Source: Faecalibacter sp. LW9 (lineage in GTDB: Bacteria; Bacteroidota; Bacteroidia; Flavobacteriales; Weeksellaceae). Taken from it: 64,000 nucleotides of DNA. Under the pieces are notes generated by a model. That model worked only from the letters and a program-made list of their open reading frames with translations. It had not been told where the DNA came from and searched no databases. Both the position numbers and the translations under genes were made by a program. This document shows, piece after piece, positions 25,640 through 34,200 of this stretch (position 1 is the stretch's first letter; each line of letters begins with the position of its first letter). The stretch spans positions 2,852,001 to 2,916,000 of the forward strand of contig NZ_CP141062.1 in assembly GCF_034661295.1 (NCBI RefSeq), given 5' to 3'.

Positions 25640-27481
25640 TTAGTCTCTGTTGCGTCCACCACGGAAACCACCTTCACGGCGCTCTCCACCACGACGTTCA
25701 CCACCGCGAGATCCGCGGAATCCTCCGTCACGAGAACCTCCACGACGATCACCTCCGCGAGAACCTCCATCACGAGATCCACCACGACGATCACCTCCAC
25801 GGAAACCTCCGCCTCCACGACGATCACCTCCACGAGATCCTCCACGAGATCCACCATCACGTCCTGGTTCTGGTTTAGAAATTTGAACATCTAAATCAAC
25901 ACCATCACGTTGTGCATTAGCGAATGATTCCATTACTAACGATTCGAATTGTGTATCTACTTCGAAGAAAGAGAAATTACGTAAAATTTCAATTTTTCCG
26001 ATTTCGATGTTACGGTTACGTGTTTGTTCGTTAATTAAACCAATTAAGTTAGGAACACGTAAGTTTTGTTTTTGACCAATGTTAATAAAGAAACGTGTGA
26101 AATCTCTTCCTCCACGACGACGATCTGAACGATCTCCTCTTTCTCTATCGTTAGAATCTGTATTGATATCTTTAGAATCCTTGTAGTATTCTAAGAATGA
26201 ATTAAATTCTACTGTTACGAAACGCTTTAATAAATCATCACGATCTAAATCTGCTAATTTCTCTTGAACAGTTGCCATGTATGGATCAATTTGCTCATCA
26301 TTTACTTCAATATTCTGAATTTTTTCAATTAAATTGAATAAACGTTTTTCACAAATTTCTTGTCCAGTTGGAACATTTTTATGTTCAATTTTAGAAGCAA
26401 TAATACGTTCTAATTCTTTAATCTTACGCCCTTCACGGTTGTTCGAAATAATGATAGAAATCCCTTTGTTACCTGCACGTCCTGTACGACCTGAACGGTG
26501 AACATAAACTTCTGGATCATCTGGTAAGTTGTAGTTGATCACGTGCGTTAATTCGTTCACGTCAATCCCACGAGCGGCAACGTCAGTCGCTACTAAAATT
26601 TGGATATTTTGGTTACGGAATTTCTCCATTACGTGGTCACGTTGAGATTGAGATAAATCCCCGTGTAATGCATCTGCATTATAACCATCTTGCATTAATT
26701 TGTCTGCAACTTCTTTCGCTTCGCGACGAGTTCTACAGAAAACAATACCGTAAATATTTGGGTAATAATCTGCTAAACGTTTTAACGCTAAATAACGATC
26801 TGAAGCACGAACTAAGAAAACTTGGTGTTCGATGTTTTTAGATGCTGTGTTAACTTTAGAAACTGCGATTTCGATCGGGTTGTGCATGTATTCAGATGCA
26901 ATACGACGAACTTCGCTTGGCATTGTAGCAGAGAATAATAAAGTTTGTTTTTCTTCTGGAGTAGTCTCTAAAATTGAATCGATTTCATCACGGAATCCCA
27001 TATTTAACATTTCGTCAGCTTCATCTAAAACTGTCCATGTGATATCGTGAATTTTTAAAGCCTTACGTTTAATTAAATCCATTGTACGTCCAGGAGTACC
27101 AACTACGATTTGTGGATTATCTCTTAACCCTTTGATTTGTTTTGAGATGTCAGCACCACCATATACCGCTTGGATGCGTACACCTTTCATGTTTGCAGAA
27201 AAAGATTCTAACTCTTTTGCAATTTGTAAACATAACTCACGAGTAGGACATAATACAATCGCTTGAACAGATTGAGAAGTGCTGTCTAAATTGTTTAAAA
27301 TTGGTAAACCAAAGGCAGCTGTTTTTCCTGTACCTGTTTGCGCTAATGCGATAACGTCTTGATCTGAAGTTAAGATTTGTGGAATTGCTTTTTCTTGGAT
27401 TGGAGATGGGCTAACGAATCCCATCGCTTCAATTGCAGTTAAAATGTTTTCCTGAAGACCTAATTCTTTGAATGTAATCAT
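25640..27481 (-). CDS. DEAD-box RNA helicase with RGG-rich tail (DeaD/CsdA-like)
   Basis: This ~613-residue helicase has the complete core: Q motif PSPIQEKAIPQIL, motif I AQTGTGKTAAFG, motif II DEADEML, motif III SAT, and motif VI HRSGRTGRAG. A DbpA-type RNA-binding (RRM-like) domain follows (FTRFFINIGQKQNLRVPNLIGLI). The last ~60 residues are Gly/Arg/Ser repeats such as RGGDRRGGSRDGG. This order matches DeaD/CsdA proteins, which act in ribosome assembly and mRNA decay at low temperature. The frame opens at ATG 27502, but ATG 27481 (MITFKELGL) fits the family start. A long structured leader precedes it. Confidence 0.93.
   Translation of the reverse strand: MITFKELGLQENILTAIEAMGFVSPSPIQEKAIPQILTSDQDVIALAQTGTGKTAAFGLPILNNLDSTSQSVQAIVLCPTRELCLQIAKELESFSANMKGVRIQAVYGGADISKQIKGLRDNPQIVVGTPGRTMDLIKRKALKIHDITWTVLDEADEMLNMGFRDEIDSILETTPEEKQTLLFSATMPSEVRRIASEYMHNPIEIAVSKVNTASKNIEHQVFLVRASDRYLALKRLADYYPNIYGIVFCRTRREAKEVADKLMQDGYNADALHGDLSQSQRDHVMEKFRNQNIQILVATDVAARGIDVNELTHVINYNLPDDPEVYVHRSGRTGRAGNKGISIIISNNREGRKIKELERIIASKIEHKNVPTGQEICEKRLFNLIEKIQNIEVNDEQIDPYMATVQEKLADLDRDDLLKRFVTVEFNSFLEYYKDSKDINTDSNDRERGDRSDRRRGGRDFTRFFINIGQKQNLRVPNLIGLINEQTRNRNIEIGKIEILRNFSFFEVDTQFESLVMESFANAQRDGVDLDVQISKPEPGRDGGSRGGSRGGDRRGGGGFRGGDRRGGSRDGGSRGGDRRGGSRDGGFRGSRGGERRGGERREGGFRGGRNRD
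25650..25862 (-). repeat. Coding tandem repeats for the RGG tail
   Basis: GC-rich imperfect repeats encode the Gly/Arg/Asp/Ser tail of the DEAD-box helicase. The plus-strand phrase CCACGACGATCACCTCC recurs three times. The GC content here is far above the surroundings, as expected from Gly and Arg codons. Confidence 0.85.
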
Positions 27482-27648
27482 GTTAGATAATTGACCGAGC
27501 ATGAAAATTCATTTATGTTTTCCATACCTCGGTTTATTTTAATATTATATTATAACCAACAGATATGAAAGAATAAAATTAAATGGCTGAGCAGCCGAAA
27601 AATCCCTAAATGAATTCTTTTACATCCGTACTTTACCCTTATGTAAAG
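27482..27648 (-). promoter_or_regulatory. Long structured 5' leader of the DEAD-box helicase
   Basis: A transcript from the -7 element at 27654-27661 would carry a leader of about 165 nt, far longer than those of neighbouring genes. It contains three inverted repeats: ATGTAAA (27641-27647) with TTTACAT (27619-27625), GGCTG/CAGCC within 27585-27596, and ACCGAG (27494-27499) with CTCGGT (27528-27533). The last lies close to the start codon. Temperature-responsive or autogenous control is plausible by analogy with deaD/csdA genes, but this is inference. Confidence 0.45.
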
Positions 27649-27653
27649 CTGTG

Positions 27654-27661
27654 CAAAGTTA
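27654..27661 (-). promoter_or_regulatory. -7 promoter element upstream of the DEAD-box helicase leader
   Basis: The minus strand reads TAACTTTG, an exact TAnnTTTG. It is 173 bp from the assigned start codon. The sdaA stop lies 68 bp further upstream, and no terminator was recognised between them. Confidence 0.55.
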
Positions 27662-27728
27662 AGGAATATATTTGAATTAAAAAACTATTTTAAATATTCC
27701 CTAACTTCGTCATTATTTTTATCGAAAA

Positions 27729-29144
27729 TTAACAATCAGCAATATTAACTGCTACGGCTAACCCTCCTTCTGAAGTTTCTTTGTATTTGTTATTCATATC
27801 CTTAGCCGTCTCCCACATGGTATTCACCACTTTATCTAAGGGTACTTTCGCGTTCAATGGATCGGTATCTAATGCTAACTCTGCCGCATTAATGGCTTTA
27901 ATTGCACCCATAGTATTACGTTCGATGCAAGGAATTTGAACTAAACCACCGATTGGATCACATGTAAGTCCAAGATGATGTTCCATTGCAATTTCTGCTG
28001 CCATTGTTACCTGTGCAGGAGTTCCACCCATTAATTCGCATAATGCAGCCGCTGCCATAGCAGAAGAAACACCAATTTCGGCTTGGCAACCTCCCATTGC
28101 AGCAGATATGGTAGCCCCTTTTTTAAAGATCGAACCGATTACTCCAGCAGTGATTAAGAATTGTTTGATTTCCTTCTCACCTGCTTTATGATTTTCAATA
28201 ACTAAATAATACATTAAAACAGCAGGAATTACCCCTGAACTACCATTCGTAGGAGCTGTTACTACGCGCCCTAACGAAGCATTCACTTCATTAACTGCTA
28301 ATGCAAAACAAGAAACCCATTTTAAAATTTGTCGGAAATAAACTTTCGTTTTACGAATAGTTTGTAACCACTCCCATGGTGTTTCATAAAGTAAATCTCC
28401 TTTTAAATTGAGATGCATATCGTAAGCACGTCGCTTTACATTTAATCCACCAGGTAAAGTACCCTCAGTATGACAACCAATGTACATGCATTCTAACATG
28501 GTGTTCCAAACACGCATTAATTCGTAATCAATTTCTTCTGGAGTACGAATCGATTTTTCATTTTCGTACATGATTCCGGAAATCGATTTGTTTTCTTGTT
28601 TACAAAAAGCTAATAGTTCGTCTGATGTATTGAACAAATAAGGAAACTCACATGACATTTCAGAGACCAATGAATCTTCATTTTCCTTTGTAACGAAACC
28701 TCCTCCCACGGAATAAAACGTAGACTCATAGATACGGTCATCAAGAGTTGCTGTAAATTTTAATCCATTGGCATGATAGGGTAAAAAGTTACGATTAAAT
28801 ACGATATCTACCTCTGGATCAAAATCTATGATTTTATCATGACCAAAATTTAATTGTTTATTTTCTTTGATGGTTTGAATAGAAGAATCGATAGCATCGA
28901 CTGGAATATATTCCGGATCAGCTCCTGATAACCCAAGCATAACTGCATAATCTGTGGCATGCCCTTTACCTGTTAAAGATAAAGATCCAAACAAATCTAC
29001 TTTTACATGAGATACTTGATCAAAAAGCTGAAGGTCTTTGACTTCTTTAATAAAACGCTCTGCTGCTCTCCATGGTCCAAGCGTGTGAGAACTCGACGGA
29101 CCAATCCCTATTTTCAGCATATCAAAAACAGAAATACATTCCAT
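27729..29144 (-). CDS. sdaA: L-serine ammonia-lyase (iron-sulfur dependent, single chain)
   Basis: This 471-residue enzyme deaminates L-serine to pyruvate and ammonia. It combines both halves of the family in one chain: the N-terminal beta domain ([24 protein letters not shown]) and the C-terminal alpha domain with [19 protein letters not shown] and [16 protein letters not shown]. Cysteines suited to a [4Fe-4S] cluster occur at [26 protein letters not shown] and the C-terminal ADC. The length is typical of one-chain bacterial enzymes. An exact -7 element sits 32 bp upstream of the ATG. It appears to be a single-gene unit upstream of the helicase. Confidence 0.96.
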   Translation of the reverse strand: MECISVFDMLKIGIGPSSSHTLGPWRAAERFIKEVKDLQLFDQVSHVKVDLFGSLSLTGKGHATDYAVMLGLSGADPEYIPVDAIDSSIQTIKENKQLNFGHDKIIDFDPEVDIVFNRNFLPYHANGLKFTATLDDRIYESTFYSVGGGFVTKENEDSLVSEMSCEFPYLFNTSDELLAFCKQENKSISGIMYENEKSIRTPEEIDYELMRVWNTMLECMYIGCHTEGTLPGGLNVKRRAYDMHLNLKGDLLYETPWEWLQTIRKTKVYFRQILKWVSCFALAVNEVNASLGRVVTAPTNGSSGVIPAVLMYYLVIENHKAGEKEIKQFLITAGVIGSIFKKGATISAAMGGCQAEIGVSSAMAAAALCELMGGTPAQVTMAAEIAMEHHLGLTCDPIGGLVQIPCIERNTMGAIKAINAAELALDTDPLNAKVPLDKVVNTMWETAKDMNNKYKETSEGGLAVAVNIADC

Positions 29145-29175
29145 AATTCAATTTGATTTATATTTTTTCCAAAAA

Positions 29176-29183
29176 CAAAGATA
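29176..29183 (-). promoter_or_regulatory. -7 promoter element for sdaA
   Basis: The minus strand reads TATCTTTG, an exact TAnnTTTG, with a predicted leader of about 26 nt. Confidence 0.65.
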
Positions 29184-29277
29184 GATGGAAATTTGACATA
29201 TTCATTTTTTAATGTTTTTATTTTAAGAATACGTAAACAAATAACCGCTATGACTTTCAATGTCATAATTATACAAC

Positions 29278-29308
29278 AAAAAAAGGCTTCAAACAAATGA
29301 AGCCTTTT
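29278..29308 (-). terminator. Intrinsic terminator after the Lrp/Nudix/membrane operon
   Basis: AAAAGGCTTCA (29281-29291) pairs perfectly with TGAAGCCTTTT (29298-29308). T tracts flank both sides, so it can work in either direction; on the minus strand it ends the operon upstream of sdaA. Confidence 0.92.
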
Positions 29309-29329
29309 TTTTGGATTATCGTATAAATT

Positions 29330-29806
29330 TTATTTAAACTTCTTCCAATAAGGAAATATTACCGCTAATCCATATCCAATGAATACGAATAGTGCGAATA
29401 ATGTATATAATGTTCCATCGGCCATAAATTCAGGTTGAACAGCTGAAGCGATGAATAATGTTGAACCGACTAAATAAGGACCAACTTTTTTGAACATATA
29501 GGTTAAGACAATTCCAATCAATGACAAGATGGATAATCCAATTGTAGTTATTGGATACCACGAAGGCATTTCTGGAGCGTCTTCATTTAAAAATGATCGA
29601 AATAAATAATCGTTTGTATCATATAAAACATATCCACGGTACAATAAACTTAAAATGATGAATAACATCATTATAAACATTAAATGAAACCAAAAGGATT
29701 TTCCATCACCTTCATGAATAACGTTACGGTCTTCTTTTTGGGGATGAATTAAATTGTTACGATCAAACAAATCGTCTCTTTCGACGTCGTTATTTGTATT
29801 TGTCAT
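29330..29806 (-). CDS. Hypothetical four-helix membrane protein (158 aa)
   Basis: I do not recognise a family with known function. A hydrophilic N-terminal ~40 residues (MTNTNNDVERDDLFDRNNLI) precede four hydrophobic segments: FHLMFIMMLFIILSLLY, TTIGLSILSLIGIVLTYMF, YLVGSTLFIASAV and LYTLFALFVFIGYGLAVIF. It ends with a short basic tail (YWKKFK). It is therefore an inner-membrane protein. It lies 12 bp after the Nudix-like regulator gene, in an operon started by an Lrp-type regulator and ended by a strong terminator. A link to the regulators is suggested only by position. Confidence 0.75.
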   Translation of the reverse strand: MTNTNNDVERDDLFDRNNLIHPQKEDRNVIHEGDGKSFWFHLMFIMMLFIILSLLYRGYVLYDTNDYLFRSFLNEDAPEMPSWYPITTIGLSILSLIGIVLTYMFKKVGPYLVGSTLFIASAVQPEFMADGTLYTLFALFVFIGYGLAVIFPYWKKFK

Positions 29807-29818
29807 CTTATTTCAAGA

Positions 29819-30520
29819 TTAGAAAAGGAAATCATATCCTTTTAAACTTAACTTCTCGTATTTTTCTTCGTCAAAACGATACAACTTCGATACTTTACGG
29901 TGAAGTTTAGGATCAGTTGTATTTCCTGTTTCAATAATTAAATTAGAATTAAAGATTTTCTTACGGAAATTTCTTTTATCTAATTCACGATTCAAAGCTT
30001 TTTCGTATAAACTCTGTAACTGCGCAATTGTAAATTCTGCAGGTAAAAGATTAAAACCAACTGGACGACGTTTTACACGTCTTTTGATACGCTCTTTTGC
30101 ATATTGAATGATTTCATTATGATCAAAAGCCAAATCAGGAATACGATCATAAGCATACCAACATCCACCTTGCAATTTCACCTTTTCTTCAATTTCTGGT
30201 GTTAATTTTACTAAAGCGTAGTATGCTACATTAATTACACGTCCGATTGGGTTTCGGAAAACTTTTGTAAACGCCTTTAATTGCTCGATGTATGTTTCGT
30301 GTTCATTATAGGAAATTTTTTCCGTTAACAATTCGTGAATTGCTTGATCATTACTCACTGAAGGTGCAATGTATTTACCTGGTAAAACCAATGCCCCCTC
30401 AAAAGGATCACCTTGCTTTTTATATACTAAAACTTTAAGTTCTTCACCATCAAATCCGAATAAAACCAGACTTGAACAAAGGGCAACTTGAAAGTATTTT
30501 TCTTTTTCTTCTGCTGTCAT
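29819..30520 (-). CDS. Nudix-like transcriptional regulator (NrtR/AraR-type)
   Basis: This 233-residue protein joins an N-terminal Nudix-fold domain (~residues 8-145, with FDGEELKVLVYKKQGDPFEGALVLPGKYI) to a C-terminal winged-helix region (~residues 150-225, GFNLLPAEFTIAQLQSLYEKAL and FRKKIFNS). The catalytic Nudix box GX5EX7REUXEEXGU is degenerate: after LPGKY the expected REUXEE appears as HELLTEK. This is the layout of NrtR-like regulators, in which the Nudix domain senses an ADP-ribose or sugar-type ligand. In Bacteroidetes such proteins control NAD or sugar pathways. The target is not visible here; the adjacent Lrp and membrane genes do not identify it. Confidence 0.8.
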   Translation of the reverse strand: MTAEEKEKYFQVALCSSLVLFGFDGEELKVLVYKKQGDPFEGALVLPGKYIAPSVSNDQAIHELLTEKISYNEHETYIEQLKAFTKVFRNPIGRVINVAYYALVKLTPEIEEKVKLQGGCWYAYDRIPDLAFDHNEIIQYAKERIKRRVKRRPVGFNLLPAEFTIAQLQSLYEKALNRELDKRNFRKKIFNSNLIIETGNTTDPKLHRKVSKLYRFDEEKYEKLSLKGYDFLF

Positions 30521-30563
30521 TTTGTGGAAAAGGAGTAATACGATTTCGTATAAGGTTTATGTT

Positions 30564-31034
30564 TTATTGAAAGATTGAATGCATCAATCGGTTTTTGTCG
30601 TTGAAAGATTCTTCTAAAGAAATCATCGATTCTGTTCTTAACACATCATCAATTTGATCAATTCGATAGATAACTTCTTTCGCGTCGCTAGTATCTTTGG
30701 CACGTATTTTACAAAAAATATTATATTTTCCTGAAACAACATGAACCACAGTCACATTAGGAATTTTGTATAATTCGTCAATTACTTTTTGAGTTTTACT
30801 TGTTTTTGTTAACAATAACCCCACGTAAGCAACAAACTGGTACCCCATTTTATCATAATCAGTTATTAAAGTCGTTCCTTTAATAATACCAGCTTCTTCT
30901 AACTTCTTTACACGCACATGAATTGTACCAGCAGATACATTCATTTTTTTCGCAATTTCAGTAAAAGGCATTCTTGTATTATCAATTAAATACATTAATA
31001 TCTTCTTATCAACTTCATCAATTATGTAATTCAT
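30564..31034 (-). CDS. Lrp/AsnC-family transcriptional regulator
   Basis: This 156-residue protein has the N-terminal helix-turn-helix of the feast/famine family (IDEVDKKILMYLIDNTRMPFTEIAKKMNVSAGTIHVRVKKLEEAGII, seen across residues 4-52) and a C-terminal RAM domain for ligand binding and oligomerisation (FVAYVGLLLTKTSKTQKVI, VVHVVSGKYNIFCKIRAKD). Amino acids are the usual ligands. An exact -7 element (31091-31098) gives a leader of about 50 nt. It heads an operon with the Nudix-like regulator and a membrane protein. Opposite to it, a candidate small-RNA promoter faces the other way. Targets are unknown; sdaA, a serine deaminase, is nearby but in a separate unit. Confidence 0.93.
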   Translation of the reverse strand: MNYIIDEVDKKILMYLIDNTRMPFTEIAKKMNVSAGTIHVRVKKLEEAGIIKGTTLITDYDKMGYQFVAYVGLLLTKTSKTQKVIDELYKIPNVTVVHVVSGKYNIFCKIRAKDTSDAKEVIYRIDQIDDVLRTESMISLEESFNDKNRLMHSIFQ

Positions 31035-31090
31035 TTTCTCTCTTTTTGCCTATTATTATTATTTTAACAAAAAATATGATTAATTTTTAG

Positions 31091-31098
31091 CAAAATTA
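31091..31098 (-). promoter_or_regulatory. -7 promoter element for the Lrp-type regulator operon
   Basis: The minus strand reads TAATTTTG, an exact TAnnTTTG. Confidence 0.6.
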
Positions 31099-31151
31099 TA
31101 AATAATAGTCACAATCCTCAAAATATTTTTTAATGATTTATTTAATAATTT

Positions 31152-31159
31152 TAGTTTTG
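31152..31159 (+). promoter_or_regulatory. -7 promoter element of the candidate small RNA
   Basis: TAGTTTTG matches TAnnTTTG exactly on the plus strand and points towards a hairpin terminator 80 bp downstream, with no protein gene between. Confidence 0.5.
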
Positions 31160-31164
31160 TTGAA

Positions 31165-31245
31165 TGATGTCCTAAAATATTAAGGACGAATCACTTTTGT
31201 TTGTTTGCGCGAGTTTATTGTCTAACCAACAATAAACTCTTTTTT
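31165..31245 (+). ncRNA. Candidate small RNA convergent with tamB
   Basis: The unit has an exact -7 element ending at 31159, a small hairpin GTCCT/AGGAC (31169-31173 with 31183-31187), and a strong intrinsic terminator, GAGTTTATTGT (31211-31221) with ACAATAAACTC (31229-31239) followed by six T residues. The T tract exists only on the plus strand, so this is not a standard terminator for tamB, whose stop codon lies at 31244. A short frame at 31201 exists but runs antisense through tamB. An RNA of about 80 nt is therefore predicted, with its 3' end touching the tamB 3' end. It matches no family I can name. Confidence 0.5.
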
Positions 31246-34200
31246 ATTTTATACGCACCAAACCTCTTCTTTGTGGTTTATTCTCCACTGGTTTTTCTCG
31301 TGTTTTTTCATTTTTCGATACGGCGCGATGACTTAATGTATCTTGTGCATTATGTGACACTGGTTGCTCCGATGATTTTTGACTAACTGAATCTTCCTGA
31401 AGCGGTTCGATTGATAATGAACGCGTTTTAAATTCTGCTTTGGCTTTTCTCTCATTTTGTTTTGCTCCAATAAATTCTTTGAAATTATCAAATGAAGCAT
31501 TATAAGTAATCCCTCCACCATAACTTTGGTTCATCATCGTATTACCTCCTGTGAATTGTTGTAAACCAAATGTTGTTGGTTTTGTAAAGGCATGCAACAC
31601 TAAGGATCCATTATTGACTTTCGAAATATCATAAGATAAATCTAAATTTCCATCAAAATTTTCTACATACTGATTACGTAAGGCCATTCCATAGGCTCCA
31701 CGAATACGAAGTCGATTATTGATTTGATAACTCAACGAATATCGTACTTTATCATTTGTACTGGACTGTTGACTACCTCCAATATATTCTAAATCGATGT
31801 CCACACCATTAATAATCGAAGATAACATTCCTGCAATGGTTGATAATCCAATATCAGCTGCCGTACTTGTAACGCCTGAAGTAATATCTAACGCATCTCC
31901 AAATTTACCCGTCAATAAGATATAGGAGAATTGAAGCATTTGTTCTTCTTGATTTGCTCTAAATTTCGATTGTAATTGCGAATTAATATCAGATCCAGCA
32001 TTTGGTAAAGTAAGCCCAAAATCAATTTGTGGACGTGCTAATGTCTCTGAAATATTAATCGAAAGTTCCGTATCATATACTTGAGAAAATCCAATACCTA
32101 AGTAATCCCCAACATTCGACACCGTACGTTCGTAAACCGCGTTAATATTAAGAGTGGCATCCATTGGATTTCCAGAAAATTGAACGGCTGATCCTTTTTT
32201 CACTTTAAAATCTTTAGGAATTAAAGGAATTTGACGGAATTCATAAGTTCCACTTTCTATATTATATACCCCTGTTAAGCTTAAACCAGCATTATTCATG
32301 ACAAAACGTAAATTCTCAGCAGTTCCTCGTGCAGATGCTTTATCGTTCGTTGTTGCATCAAACACCAGATTCATTTGTGCATTTGGATAAGCATTGATAT
32401 TTAAATCAATCGTCATTCCTTTTGGACGATTTTCAGATTTATCAGTTTCTACATTTTTCGTTTGATTTGGTACAAAACGCACTAAATTACTTTCCGATTC
32501 TACCGTTGTACTACCGGTATTAATCGTCAATTCAGAATTTCCTACTACTGTAGCATCCCCATAGATTCCTAATTGTTCAACAGGTCCCATCATCAGCACA
32601 TCTCCTTTGGCGAAAATTTTACCAAAGAATAGCTCATTATCCTTAATATTGGTATTCATCACCAAAAGGTTATCGGCATCAAATTGCAAGTTTAATCCCC
32701 ATTCACTAACATTACGGAAAAGAATGGCACCATTCACAACACCTGATGTTTGATATGTCGTATCTTTAAATCGCGCTTCATCCAACATGATAATCCCTTG
32801 TCGATTTCCTTCTTTCGAAACAAATAAATTATTCTCCCCTTCGAATAAATAATCTACACCAAGGAAGTTTACCTTCATACCTAAGTCTTTAGCGATTAAA
32901 TCACCATTAATATTTGGCAATTTCAATGGACCATTGATATGCACATCTCCCGACATGGTTCCGCGAATATTTGAAAATACGGTACTCAAGAATCCTTCTA
33001 AGAAATCCACATGGAATTCATCTAAGTTCGCATAGATATCCAGTTCTGGACCAGTAGGTTTATTGATAATATCACCTCTTGCAATAACCGACTCAATGTT
33101 TTCACGCAATAAACTCATATCAAAATTGAAAATATTATCTTCCACATTATAGCCACCATTTAAGGTCAAATCACCCATAAGGAATTTATTTAAGGCCAGT
33201 CCATCTACTTTCGTTTCTAATATTGGTTCTAACTTTTCTTTTGTACGTAAAACATGCACTTTTCCATTGGCAATCCCTTCGATTTCTAATTTACCCAGAA
33301 CTGCTTTCGGGATAATTTTATCCAAATTTAAATTCGTGAAATTCGCATCGAAATTATAATTCTCTTTCTCATAGAACACTCCGCTAATATCCAAGTGTTG
33401 ATCCTCTGATTCCAAAACTAAGTCTTGAATCATAAATGATTTCTTTTTAGGATTAAGAATCATTCGATTGGATTTTAAATTATTGGTAGGATTAATTGCC
33501 CAACGCGTCGAGTCAATTTGGATCGTCGATGGTGAGAATCCAAAAATGTAATAGTCTTTATTTTGGGTTAAAGTATGATATAAATTTAAATTGAAATCGA
33601 CTGGATTTTTACGACCTATTTTAAAATCTGTCGTTAACAATAGTGTATCGTTTTTAGGAACAGATTTAATATCAATTTCGCGAATTGTTACTCCACTGAC
33701 CTTTAAACTATCCACTTGCGCATTAAGCTTATTGGTTTCTTCTAAAGTATTCAGATATAATTTTGAACGGAACAATTCCACGCCTGCATAGGACATTCCG
33801 GGAGTATCCACATCGACACTTAATGCATTTGCATCAGAATCTATGTATCCTTTTAAACGAGTATCCGGTTCAATTTTAATTGAAGGATCAAAATAACTTA
33901 ATAAGTTTTGTTGAACGAAAATATCAAAATCAAATTTTTGACCAGAGCTCACTTTCTTTGCTTTAAATGATGGTACCAATGGTACTAAAGCATTGTTTAC
34001 AACATTTACAATTTCTGTCACTTTAAATTGACCATCTAAAGTCGCTTGCATATAATCTGGAACATTTAATTCCATTCGTTTATGATTACCATCAACGGTT
34101 GAATTTAAAGTCACGTGATCAAATTGAATCGTATCCTTCTTTGAACGATAGTACACATTCTTAAGATCTAAATTCCCACGTAAATCATTTAAATTTGTTA

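Noticed and set aside
25650-25886. Arg/Pro-rich plus-strand frame and a Val/Glu-rich minus-strand frame over the helicase tail
   Set aside because: Both are shadows of the Gly/Arg repeat coding of the helicase; long open frames are expected there from the GC-rich repeats.
31201-31386. A 61-residue plus-strand frame overlapping the candidate small RNA
   Set aside because: It runs antisense through the tamB coding end, starts with TTG inside the terminator region and encodes a composition like reversed tamB. Treated as a chance frame.
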